Source: Treponema sp. UBA6852
GTDB lineage: Bacteria > Spirochaetota > Spirochaetia > Treponematales > Treponemataceae
Assembly: GCA_002449305.1 (NCBI GenBank)
Contig: DKDI01000008.1
Coordinates: 1-12,819 of the forward strand
Direction: 5' to 3'
DNA length: 12,819 nt
Numbering within the stretch: the first letter of the stretch is position 1; each line of letters begins with the position of its first letter. Positions 6,725 through 12,819 of this stretch are shown in pieces. The notes under the pieces were generated by a model. It saw nothing but the letters and a program-made list of their open reading frames with translations, was not told where the DNA came from and searched no databases. Made by a program: the position numbers and the translations under genes.

Positions 6725-7805
6725 TTAACAACTCCCTTATTTTTTCCGCAATTGCTTTAGCTAAAAGTGGCGGAACTGCATTTCCTACTTGTTTATATTG
6801 ACTAGTTTTTGTGCCTATAAAAATAAAATCATCGGAAAAGGACTGCAGCCTTGCACTTTCTCTGACAGTCGGAATTCTGTTCCATTTATAATGAAAATGA
6901 TGACGATGACCAGTGTCTATTGTAAAACTTGGCTTGTTGCTATTTAAACGAGTCCATGCAATGTGGACTTTTCTTGTCTGCTGCAAATCCAAAGGTAAAT
7001 CTTTGTAGTTTCCACCATCTGGAACAAGAGCAATTATTTTTTTCGTCTGTTCACTGTGCTGGGTAATTTCATGATTATAGATTTTTTGAGAATTTTGCCG
7101 CATTAGTTTTTGGTAATCTGACTTTGCTTCTGTAAAATAATTTGTTCCGTCTGAAAGTGAATCTTCTGGCAAATCAGATAGAGCCTCTAAAGAAGTTACA
7201 CAAGTATTCTGACTTTCTGGAAATTCAAACATTTCTTCTCCAAAAACATCTTTTTTCAAGCCGACGAAAAATGCTCGCCGTCTTGCCTGCGGAACTCCGT
7301 AATCAGAAGCTGTAAGAATTTTATAGGCAACGTTATAACCAATTTCTGTAAAATCATTTAGGACTGATTCTTTTACAATTCCATCACCAATTGAAAGAAT
7401 GTTCGGAACGTTTTCCATAACAAAGACTTTTGGCTTGATTTCATCCACAAGGCGCACAAATGATTTATAAAGTTTGTTTCGTTCGTCATCCACAATTCTT
7501 TTTCCGGCGACTGAAAATCCCTGACAAGGCGGGCCGCCTATTATCAGCGGAATATCATTCTTTTCCAGTTTTGTAAGTTCAAATATTTTCTCGCTTGAAA
7601 GTTCTTTTATATCTCCGCAAAAAGCAACTGAATTTGGAAAGTTTTTTTTATATGTGACCACTGCGTCTTTCCAGACATCTATTCCGAATGCGGAAGAAAA
7701 ACCTGCTTCCGAAAATCCTTTTGTAAAACCACCGCAGCCGCAGAAAAGGTCAATAAATTTTATTTTTTCTGAATCTAAATTGTTCACAAAAAACACTATA
7801 CACAA
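6717..7805 (-). CDS. DNA (cytosine-5-)-methyltransferase, first gene of the operon
   Basis: Up to 362 residues. Motifs: I (FIDLFCGCGG, 17-26), IV (GPPCQGFS, 91-98, catalytic Cys94), VI (MENV, 130-133), VIII (QARRR, 173-177), IX (RESARLQSF, 315-323) and X (QYKQVGNAVPP, 336-346). A TIDTGHRHHFHYKWNR segment (295-310) precedes motif IX, unlike the other methyltransferase, so the two are from different subfamilies and not a recent duplication. The start is unsure because there is no ATG. The outermost candidate is TTG at 7803-7805 (GGAAG 12 bases upstream); GTG codons at 7794-7796 and 7785-7787 are alternatives, and the last gives a short lead into motif I. A TATAGT at 7795-7800 could be a -10 box for a nearly leaderless GTG start. 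The gene overlaps the endonuclease gene by 8 bases. Confidence 0.95.
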   Translation of the reverse strand: MCIVFFVNNLDSEKIKFIDLFCGCGGFTKGFSEAGFSSAFGIDVWKDAVVTYKKNFPNSVAFCGDIKELSSEKIFELTKLEKNDIPLIIGGPPCQGFSVAGKRIVDDERNKLYKSFVRLVDEIKPKVFVMENVPNILSIGDGIVKESVLNDFTEIGYNVAYKILTASDYGVPQARRRAFFVGLKKDVFGEEMFEFPESQNTCVTSLEALSDLPEDSLSDGTNYFTEAKSDYQKLMRQNSQKIYNHEITQHSEQTKKIIALVPDGGNYKDLPLDLQQTRKVHIAWTRLNSNKPSFTIDTGHRHHFHYKWNRIPTVRESARLQSFSDDFIFIGTKTSQYKQVGNAVPPLLAKAIAEKIRELLNV

Positions 7806-7832
7806 TTTTTGGCAAAACTTCCATAGTATTTT

Positions 7833-7971
7833 GCGTTAGGGATTGTAGGGGCGGCGTAGCCGTTGCGAAACGGAGCAAAGCGTAGTGGAGCAATGAAGCG
7901 ATAGCGCAACCCCGAAAAGCCCGCCCCCGAGCGGTTGTTGAGCTTGTCGAAACGGAGCGAGGGGAACGCCC
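7833..7971. repeat. Mosaic intergenic repeat, copy 2 (inverted relative to copies 1 and 3)
   Basis: It begins GCGTTAGGG and ends GGGGAACGCCC, the reverse complement of the order in copies 1 and 3. It is 139 bp, exactly the length of copy 3. It is GC-rich in contrast to the AT-rich operon that starts just left of it, and marks the right compositional border of that operon. It is full of short GCGNAG/CGGAGC-like words and inverted segments, so an RNA copy would be structured. Antisense open frames across it are chance products. Function unknown. Confidence 0.6.
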
Positions 7972-7995
7972 GAATAAAAAAACAGCCTTTCCAAG

Positions 7996-8012
7996 CATAA
8001 GTTTTGGTTATG
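7996..8012. promoter_or_regulatory. LysR-type box (CATAA-N7-TTATG) upstream of the lysR-type gene
   Basis: CATAA and TTATG are separated by GTTTTGG and give a T-N11-A dyad, ending 33 bases before the ATG of the regulator. LysR-type genes usually bind such a site in their own promoter, so autoregulation is expected. The box is within 7994-8017, which recurs at 1340-1363 with one mismatch. I see no confident -35/-10 pair for the plus-strand gene, although TGATAT at 8031-8036 could be a -10. Confidence 0.5.
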
Positions 8013-8045
8013 GCAAAAATCAAAAAACTGTGATATTTTCAAACT

Positions 8046-8909
8046 ATGATAGAACTCTACGTTTTGAATGAGCTTGCCGCCTTTCCAAAGTACGGAACTC
8101 TTACGGCGGTGGCGGAAAAGATGAATGTGTCGCAGCCGGCGTTGAGCCGCTCCATGAAAAAACTTGAAGAAGATTTGGGAATCCAGCTTTTTGAGCGCGG
8201 AAAAAACAGAATCATCCTGAACGAGAACGGAAAGATTGCCGCCGAGTATGCGCAGAAAGTGATTGATGCGGAGACGGCTTTTGAAAAGAAAGTCATTGAG
8301 TACGAGCAGACGCACAGAATTTTCAGTTTTGCGTCGATTGCGCCAATGCCGATTTCAGAGCTCACGCCGATTCTTTCGCAGCAGTTTATTGGAATGACGG
8401 TAAAATCTGAACTGAAAGACAACGAAAAGGAGCTTTACAAGTCGCTCGACAGCGGAAAATCAAAACTGGTCGTAACGCTCGCCCCGCCAAAGAACACGGA
8501 AAAATACGCGGCGGTAAAACTGTTCACGGAAAATCTATTCATCGTCCTTCCGAAAAACCATAGGCTTGCAGAAAAAGACAAAATCAGCCTGAAAGACCTT
8601 GCCGGAGAAAAAATCCTGATTTATAGCAAGCTCGGATTCTGGTATGAAACCACAAAAAAGCTCATTCCAAATGTGGAATTTTTTGACCAGCAGGAAATGT
8701 CCGCATTAAGGCAGCTTGCAAAGCTCACAGAACTGCCGTCGTTTGTCACAAACTTCACGATTCAGAACGTCTGCGAAATGAAAGACAAAAAAGCAGTTCC
8801 GATTTCAGACAGCGAAGTGAACGTAACATTCTGGTGCGTCTGCCTGAAAAAGAACGCGAATCAGCTTGCCACAATATTCTCGCAGATCCGCGCGATTTAC
8901 GGGGAATAA
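8046..8909 (+). CDS. LysR-family transcriptional regulator
   Basis: A 287-residue transcription factor. Residues 3-60 form the N-terminal winged helix-turn-helix, with the family's typical LTAVAEKMNVSQPALSRSMKKLEEDLG run (19-45) and LFERG (48-52). The effector-binding domain spans about 90-287: a first lobe from IFSFASIAPMPISELTP, and a FIVLPKNHRLA segment near 170 typical of the hinge. The start is the ATG at 8046-8048; no good Shine-Dalgarno is visible, which is not rare for autoregulated LysR genes. It is the only clear plus-strand gene and is convergent with the DUF4405 gene (31 bases between stops). It probably controls the flanking exported redox genes and, through the matching box at 1342-1358, the alpha/beta hydrolase. 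The effector is unknown. Confidence 0.92.
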   Translation: MIELYVLNELAAFPKYGTLTAVAEKMNVSQPALSRSMKKLEEDLGIQLFERGKNRIILNENGKIAAEYAQKVIDAETAFEKKVIEYEQTHRIFSFASIAPMPISELTPILSQQFIGMTVKSELKDNEKELYKSLDSGKSKLVVTLAPPKNTEKYAAVKLFTENLFIVLPKNHRLAEKDKISLKDLAGEKILIYSKLGFWYETTKKLIPNVEFFDQQEMSALRQLAKLTELPSFVTNFTIQNVCEMKDKKAVPISDSEVNVTFWCVCLKKNANQLATIFSQIRAIYGE

Positions 8910-8940
8910 AGAGACCGCCGTACCCGATTTATTTCAGCAT

Positions 8941-9627
8941 CTATGCGTATATGTGCCGTGACTGCAAAAAGTTCATCGCAAAGTGCGAAAGCGCAATCAT
9001 TCCGGCGGTCATTCCCAAATATTCTGCAACGCACACAAAAATATTCGGCGCGGAAAGTTTCCATGCGTTCTGCCAGAAAAGGTAGACGTAAAGCTGGCTG
9101 TGGACAATGCAGAAGATTCCGAGCGCGAAAATCAGAATCCACAGAATCTGCAAGGATATAAAGCGCGCTGAATTTTTTCCATTAGCAGATTTTTTGCCAT
9201 TTGCCGCCTGTTCAAGTTTTTTAAGCCTTGAATGAAGATGAAGCCCCAAGTGGAAGCCCATTACCAGAAATCCCCACGAGCATGAAAAAGTGTGCAGCGG
9301 CCGGCTCCACGAAGCCATATTAATAGAAGAAAACGTAAAAACCGCTCCGCTCATCATAACCGAGCTGAACGCCATCAAAATCATAAGGGCAAACAAAAGC
9401 CACGCTGTCGCGCTGAACAAAATCCGAACGGAATTGTATTTTCCGCACAGTGCCGAACGGTAAAAGCCGCCGTTCAAAATGTGGTGCAAAATGAAAAGCG
9501 CAAAAAGCGCGACTCCGAAAATTCCATGAGCTGAAAGGTCTCGCACAACCTCGTGGCTCATCAAAAAAATAAAGTCCGCAAACATCAGAATATCGGTGAT
9601 GATTTTTAGAAGTTTTCTAATTTTCAT
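8941..9627 (-). CDS. DUF4405-type multi-helix membrane protein, likely cytochrome b-like
   Basis: A 228-residue integral membrane protein with about six hydrophobic helices. Histidines sit where b-type haem ligands would: AHGIFG and LHHILNGG in the second helix, PLHTFSCSWGFLVMGFHLGLHLH across the fourth. This fits DUF4405 proteins, thought to be haem-bearing electron carriers related to formate dehydrogenase gamma and ferric reductase membrane domains. I chose the ATG at 9625-9627; a TTG at 9643-9645 would add six residues, and neither has a clear ribosome site. A lysine/asparagine-rich loop (NGKKSANGKNSARF) separates helices four and five. Two strong palindromes lie 40-100 bases upstream. 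It follows the exported flavodoxin fusion and may pass electrons across the membrane to it; this is inference from neighbourhood. Confidence 0.8.
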   Translation of the reverse strand: MKIRKLLKIITDILMFADFIFLMSHEVVRDLSAHGIFGVALFALFILHHILNGGFYRSALCGKYNSVRILFSATAWLLFALMILMAFSSVMMSGAVFTFSSINMASWSRPLHTFSCSWGFLVMGFHLGLHLHSRLKKLEQAANGKKSANGKNSARFISLQILWILIFALGIFCIVHSQLYVYLFWQNAWKLSAPNIFVCVAEYLGMTAGMIALSHFAMNFLQSRHIYA

Positions 9628-9666
9628 ATTCAAATTGTATTTCAAAATATACCCACTTTGTTGGGC

Positions 9667-9728
9667 AAATATAGTGACTATATTTTAAAATAAAGTAACT
9701 ATATTTGAAAACATAGTTACTTTATTTT
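9667..9728. promoter_or_regulatory. Paired palindromic operators between the flavodoxin-fusion and DUF4405 genes
   Basis: AAATATAGTGACTATATTT (9667-9685) is a perfect 19-bp palindrome. Just beside it, 9687-9702 and 9713-9728 form a 16-bp inverted repeat (arm AAAATAAAGTAACTAT) around a 10-base loop. Both contain the ACTATATTT/ATAGT words (for example 9677-9685 and 9698-9706), so they look like two sites for one dimeric regulator. The DNA is nearly all A/T, which argues against a classic terminator. They lie just upstream of a possible -10 (TATATT on the minus strand, about 9647-9652) for the DUF4405 gene. HxlR- or MarR-type redox sensors use similar TAGTNAC-type dyads; no such regulator is in the window. 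Confidence 0.6.
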
Positions 9729-9743
9729 TTAACTCAGAATAAA

Positions 9744-11195
9744 TCACAGACCGCTTGATTTTAGCCATCCGTCGATTCTTGCGTTCAAGTCGCGGCCGCC
9801 GGAATAGAAGAACTCGAACGGAAGCCCCACGTAGCTTTTTGGCAAGTGCTTTGAAAGGTCGCTCACGCTGTCGCCGTACATTGTTCCGCCGTGGCTTGAA
9901 AATGAAACCACGGTTTTGCCCGAAAAGTCGTAGCTTTCAAGGAACGTGCAGACCGGCATTGGAAGAGTCGCCCACCAAGTCGGGTAGCCGAGCAAAACAA
10001 CATCGTATTCCGCCATTTTTGCGGCAGAGATTTTTGTCTTTAGAGGAGGACGAGTTCCGCTCATCAGGTCGCGCTGGCTTACATCGTAAATTCCGCCCCG
10101 GTACGGATTCTGCATTTCAAGCTCCACAAGGTCAACTTTTTCCTCGCCATATTTTGACTTCAGGCTTTTTGAAATGTATTCCGCCGCGCTTTCGGTATTT
10201 CCCGAATAAGAAAAATACGCGACAAGCACGCGCGGATTTTTCGGAATCGAGATTGAAGCAACTTTCTCATCATATTTTGTCTCAAAAACGCCGTTCCGTT
10301 TTCCGGCGTTTCTCGCGATTCTGAATCCAAGATTCCTGTCTTTAGCGAGCGGATTTGAAGCAGAACGGTACGCGCTCCGCAAGTGCTTTCCAAAATCGTT
10401 GAAGCCGCCGCCACGGTTCACACGGTAAACGCCAGTTGCCGCACCAAGAGGATTCAAGACAGATTTTCCGCCAGAACGTCCAGCAACTCCAAACGCAGAA
10501 ACAGCCTCATCATACCTGCCGTAATAGTCAAAAACCCACTCGCTAACATTTCCGTGCATATTGTAAAGCCCGAACGCATTCGGCGCGAGAGAGTCCACCG
10601 CAATCGTTTTTCCGCGGTTCAAGCCCGGCTGAACATTCGGATTTGTGCGCCGGACATAATTTTCTTCTATTAGATAAGGATAGCTTCCCTCGTAGTTCGC
10701 GTCTTTCGGATTGTTCCAGTTTCCAGTGCTGAAAATCGTTGTAGTTCCGGCACGGCAGGCGTATTCCCATTCCGCCTCGCTCAAAAGCCGGTAGCCGTCC
10801 GCCGCCAAGTCAACAGAAACATTAGAAAACGGGAACTTCGCGTTTTTTCCGCCAATCTTGTAAACCGCAGACAACCCTTCCTCCAAAGATTTCTTGTTGC
10901 AGTATTCAAGCGCGTCGTAAAACGAGACATTCTCAACAGGCAGATTCTCTCCCCTGTTATAGCTCGGATTTTCTCCCATCAGCTTTTCGTAATCCGACTG
11001 CCGGACTTCAAACGCGTCGCAGTAAAAATCGTCCACCGTAACAGAATGCTGAGCCTCGTCCTCACCGCGCATCCGCTCAGAAGCAGAGCTTCCCATCAAA
11101 AAAGTTCCGCCTTTGATTAAAACCATCTTCGGCTGTGCAAAAATTGAACCGCTCAAAAGGCAGGCTCCAGCCAATGTAAAAATAATTTTCTTCAT
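9744..11195 (-). CDS. Exported SUMF1 (formylglycine-enzyme-like)-flavodoxin fusion protein
   Basis: A 483-residue secreted protein. The start is the ATG at 11193-11195, which has GGAG six bases upstream; two earlier ATGs in frame do not. Residues 1-20 are a signal peptide ending SIFA before Gln. Residues 24-295 are a SUMF1/FGE-sulfatase-like domain: IKGGTFLMGS (27-36), GYRLLSEAEWEYACRAG (134-150), NMHGNVSEW (212-220), and a NRGGG...LRSAYR...LGFR end (260-292). The cysteine pair that formylglycine-generating enzymes need in that end segment is absent, so that activity is unlikely. Residues 321-483 are a flavodoxin domain: FMN phosphate loop SYSGNTES (329-336), GYPTWWATLPMPV (403-415), SSHGGTMYGDS (433-443). 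Flavodoxins are usually cytoplasmic, so an exported, fused one is notable. It sits 19 bases after the DUF362 gene in the same operon. Confidence 0.9.
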   Translation of the reverse strand: MKKIIFTLAGACLLSGSIFAQPKMVLIKGGTFLMGSSASERMRGEDEAQHSVTVDDFYCDAFEVRQSDYEKLMGENPSYNRGENLPVENVSFYDALEYCNKKSLEEGLSAVYKIGGKNAKFPFSNVSVDLAADGYRLLSEAEWEYACRAGTTTIFSTGNWNNPKDANYEGSYPYLIEENYVRRTNPNVQPGLNRGKTIAVDSLAPNAFGLYNMHGNVSEWVFDYYGRYDEAVSAFGVAGRSGGKSVLNPLGAATGVYRVNRGGGFNDFGKHLRSAYRSASNPLAKDRNLGFRIARNAGKRNGVFETKYDEKVASISIPKNPRVLVAYFSYSGNTESAAEYISKSLKSKYGEEKVDLVELEMQNPYRGGIYDVSQRDLMSGTRPPLKTKISAAKMAEYDVVLLGYPTWWATLPMPVCTFLESYDFSGKTVVSFSSHGGTMYGDSVSDLSKHLPKSYVGLPFEFFYSGGRDLNARIDGWLKSSGL

Positions 11196-11214
11196 AACAA
11201 GCTCCATCATATTT

Positions 11215-12156
11215 TTACTTCACTTCCACAAGCCTATAGTTTCTTGTGCCGTCGCCGAGCTTTTCAAGCTGCTCGACCATTCCAACGCGGTGGGCGGCTT
11301 TCCATTCGGATTTTGCGGCGCTGTCAACATCGGCTTTTTCAATCACAAAATCCAAAGTGCACTGCTCAAGAGCCACAATGTCGGTCGAAGCGATGATTCC
11401 GATTTTTCCAAGATTTTTTGCGCCACGGCAGCTGTCGTTCGGCTCTATGTCGTCAAGAACGTTGATGAACGCCCAGTTTTTCTTGTAGTCGAGTGCGGCT
11501 TTTGCAGCGTCTGCAAAACTTTTTTCAAGAACATCGGCACTCGTGTTGTGATAATGGCTTTCATCCGTGCCGCCTGAATGTATAATGCATTTTCCGCTGC
11601 GGTTGGCAAGGCAGAGCGAAATGTTCTTGATGTTTCCGTCAAACGCCGGGAGCATGTGAAGCCTAACGCGGAAAACCGAAATCAGCGTGTCAAAGCCGGC
11701 AAATTCTTTTCCGGTGCGCGCGTATTTCAAGAGATTTCCGCCGTTCAAAGGCAGGTTTATATAATCGCTGTCGCTCACCATCACGCATTTTCCGATTTCC
11801 GTGAATCCGTGCCGCCTCGCATACGAAAGGTTCATCTCCGAAGTGCGCCTGTTGCCCGACAAGCCGTTTCCGTCAAACATCGTGCCGCCGGTCGTCCGCA
11901 CAAGCTCGCGCAAAAGCTCCGGCCTCAGAACTTCCTCGTCAGGCCCGCCAAAGCTAACCTTGATTCCCACGTTCCCCTCGATTTTCTGGTTCAGCGCGCG
12001 GTAAACTTTCATAAGCCCGGCGGAAGAAACATCGCGCGTAAAATAGACAACGCTTTGTTTTGCCTGAAAGACGTTTTTTTGACCGGCATTTTGATTCTGG
12101 GCAAAAATGCTGGTAGCAAAAAGCAAAGCCAAAAATGTTGAAAGTAGTTTCTTCAT
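11215..12156 (-). CDS. Exported DUF362-family protein
   Basis: A 313-residue protein with a signal peptide (MKKLLSTFLALLFATSIFA, 1-19). The rest matches the DUF362 layout: strand VVYFTRD, GIKVSFGGPDEE (64-75), a TGGTMFDGNGLSGNRRT segment (89-105), YARRHGF (112-118), and the family signature region KNISLCLANRSGKCIIHSGG (177-196), followed by a C-terminal DPND/CRGAKNLG-type end. DUF362 proteins are often fused to or next to ferredoxins and are thought to take part in redox or iron-sulfur chemistry. There is no CxxCxxC ferredoxin cluster here, only scattered cysteines. The ATG at 12154-12156 has GGAG seven bases upstream. Nineteen bases separate it from the SUMF1-flavodoxin gene, so the two form an operon. 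Exact role unknown. Confidence 0.85.
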   Translation of the reverse strand: MKKLLSTFLALLFATSIFAQNQNAGQKNVFQAKQSVVYFTRDVSSAGLMKVYRALNQKIEGNVGIKVSFGGPDEEVLRPELLRELVRTTGGTMFDGNGLSGNRRTSEMNLSYARRHGFTEIGKCVMVSDSDYINLPLNGGNLLKYARTGKEFAGFDTLISVFRVRLHMLPAFDGNIKNISLCLANRSGKCIIHSGGTDESHYHNTSADVLEKSFADAAKAALDYKKNWAFINVLDDIEPNDSCRGAKNLGKIGIIASTDIVALEQCTLDFVIEKADVDSAAKSEWKAAHRVGMVEQLEKLGDGTRNYRLVEVK

Positions 12157-12186
12157 AATTTTTCTCCATTTTCTTCTCTATATTAT

Positions 12187-12325
12187 GGGCGTTCCCCTCT
12201 CTACGTTCGGGGCGGCTGTTCCGCACTTCGCTCACGCTCTAAGTCCTCGCCGTGCAAACCGCACGGCTGCGGTCTTTGGCTTCGGTTGTTCAAACAACCT
12301 TCGCCAGTGCTCCATAGCCTAACGC
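12187..12325. repeat. Mosaic intergenic repeat, copy 3
   Basis: It begins GGGCGTTCCCC and ends CCTAACGC, 139 bp. It fills most of the 178-base gap between the cyclophilin-like and DUF362 genes. It contains perfect hairpins CCGTGC/GCACGG (12250-12255/12261-12266) and GGTTGT/ACAACC (12284-12289/12294-12299). It shares TCCGCACTTCGC with copy 1. If the genes on both sides are co-transcribed, it would be a structured mRNA segment between them. Confidence 0.6.
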
Positions 12326-12334
12326 AACTCAGTT

Positions 12335-12751
12335 TTATTCTGCCCGCTCAATCCGAATTTTTCCGCCATGGGAAATTGCGTTCAGTTTTGAAATATCGCC
12401 GCTGTCAATCTGCCCGACTTTTACGAATCTTGACGACTGTCCGGCCGGCTGGTCATCGGTCAAAATTATCAGGTAGCCGTAGGTGCAGTACGTGATGTCG
12501 CCTTTTTTGAGGCCACCGCGAAAGCCTTTTACCCCAGAAACGTCGATTGCGCGGTCGCCGTAAATCAAAAACGAATAAAGTTTTGTCATGTCGAGTTCGA
12601 GCGGCATACGGTCAAGCATTTGAGCGGAAAGCTCAGTTCGTTCAATCTGCGCATTGAAAGTCTGTCCGCCGCCAATGATTTTTACACGCTCAGCAAAAAC
12701 CGAGCCGCACAACACGCACAACAAGGCAAATGCAAGAATCAGTTTTTTCAT
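12335..12751 (-). CDS. Exported cyclophilin-like fold protein
   Basis: A 138-residue protein with a signal peptide (MKKLILAFALLCVLCGSVFA, 1-20). The mature part is about 118 residues, with the pattern of the bacterial cyclophilin-like fold family: an F.A.I.....AQMLDRMPLELDM stretch near 33-54, YGDRAIDVSGVKGFRGGLKKGDITYCTYG (64-92), and YLIILTDDQPAGQSSRFVKVGQIDSGD near 93-119. Such proteins recur with exported flavodoxins and alpha/beta hydrolases in gut bacteria; prolyl isomerase activity is not established for them. The ATG at 12749-12751 follows AGGTGAG seven bases upstream. It is probably the first visible complete gene of the redox cluster, followed by copy 3 of the mosaic repeat. Confidence 0.85.
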   Translation of the reverse strand: MKKLILAFALLCVLCGSVFAERVKIIGGGQTFNAQIERTELSAQMLDRMPLELDMTKLYSFLIYGDRAIDVSGVKGFRGGLKKGDITYCTYGYLIILTDDQPAGQSSRFVKVGQIDSGDISKLNAISHGGKIRIERAE

Positions 12752-12781
12752 ATAATCTCACCTCGAAAAAGATTTTCTTTT

Positions 12782-12819
12782 TTAGTTTACTTCGTTCACA
12801 ACCCGGATTGCATTCAAAC
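12782..12819 (-). CDS. C-terminus of an unidentified protein cut by the window edge
   Basis: The minus strand enters the window with an open frame ending NAIRVVNEVN and a TAA at 12782-12784, 30 bases before the cyclophilin-like start. The short spacing would suit an upstream gene of the same operon. Only about eleven residues are visible, so the product cannot be named, and chance is possible. Confidence 0.35.
   Translation of the reverse strand, partial: LNAIRVVNEVN

Larger units (their letters stand above)
2631..7805 (-). other. AT-rich five-gene defence operon, probably horizontally acquired
   Basis: The five genes run head to tail with gaps of at most 29 bases and overlaps of 8 and 13 bases, so one transcript is likely. 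The composition is sharply AT-richer than both sides: 13 of 60 bases are G or C at 5821-5880, against 34 of 60 at 8101-8160 and 37 of 60 at 1681-1740. The borders are the palindrome array on the left and mosaic repeat copy 2 on the right. No integrase, transposase or tRNA gene is in the window, so the mode of entry is unknown. Confidence 0.7.

Noticed and set aside
1340..8017. Complete integrative element with attachment sites
   Set aside because: The direct repeats exist, but there is no integrase, excisionase or tRNA gene in the window, and the repeat has a simpler reading as a regulator site.
7836..8315. 159-residue minus-strand open frame across mosaic repeat copy 2 and the start of lysR
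   Set aside because: It is antisense to a clear LysR domain and depends on the GC-rich repeat; low-complexity cysteine/serine-rich product.
9687..9728. Intrinsic terminator of the SUMF1-flavodoxin gene
   Set aside because: The stem is almost only A/T and a related second palindrome sits beside it; an operator pair explains both better, though a processing hairpin is not excluded.
10230..11195. Active formylglycine-generating enzyme
   Set aside because: The C-terminal segment that should hold the two copper/substrate cysteines (about residues 258-292) contains none.

Overview
The window most resembles the chromosome of a host-associated Treponema-like spirochaete. This is inferred from the gene repertoire (exported flavodoxin and cyclophilin-like proteins, DUF362, DUF4405, a DUF6261-like protein), Gram-negative signal peptides, and dispersed intergenic repeats of a kind I associate with gut and rumen treponemes. 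No rRNA or marker gene confirms it. Nearly everything is on the minus strand; only a LysR regulator is clearly on the plus strand.

Layout, left to right. (1) 1-1019: an exported alpha/beta hydrolase (minus), interrupted by one in-frame amber codon and running off the left edge. (2) 1020-1481: no gene; a 222-bp mosaic repeat, a LysR-type box and short ATTACG repeats. (3) 1482-2174: a DUF6261-like coiled protein. (4) 2175-2630: no gene; six copies plus a half copy of a 17-18 bp palindrome at a 40-41 bp period. (5) 2631-7805: an AT-rich five-gene minus-strand operon, transcribed C5-methyltransferase, DUF3883-type endonuclease, second C5-methyltransferase, NA37/YejK-like protein, RelA/SpoT-domain protein. 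(6) 7806-8045: a second mosaic repeat and a second LysR-type box. (7) 8046-8909: lysR-type regulator (plus). (8) 8941-12751: a minus-strand extracytoplasmic redox cluster made of a cyclophilin-like protein, a DUF362 protein, an exported SUMF1-flavodoxin fusion and a DUF4405 membrane protein. The C-terminus of one more gene shows at the right edge.

Interpretation. The higher-GC flanks look like one chromosomal LysR-linked redox locus (hydrolase, regulator, flavodoxin, cyclophilin-like, DUF4405) split by a block holding an AT-rich defence operon. The two sides carry a near-identical 24-bp direct repeat with a T-N11-A LysR box (1340-1363 and 7994-8017). This fits insertion between a formerly divergent lysR/hydrolase pair, with the operator region duplicated. 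The operon contains a restriction-modification system with two cytosine methyltransferases, and behind it a tightly coupled pair (NA37-like plus RelA/SpoT-domain) that I do not recognise as a described system. The palindrome array lies directly 3' of that pair. This pair and the array are the best candidates for something undescribed here.
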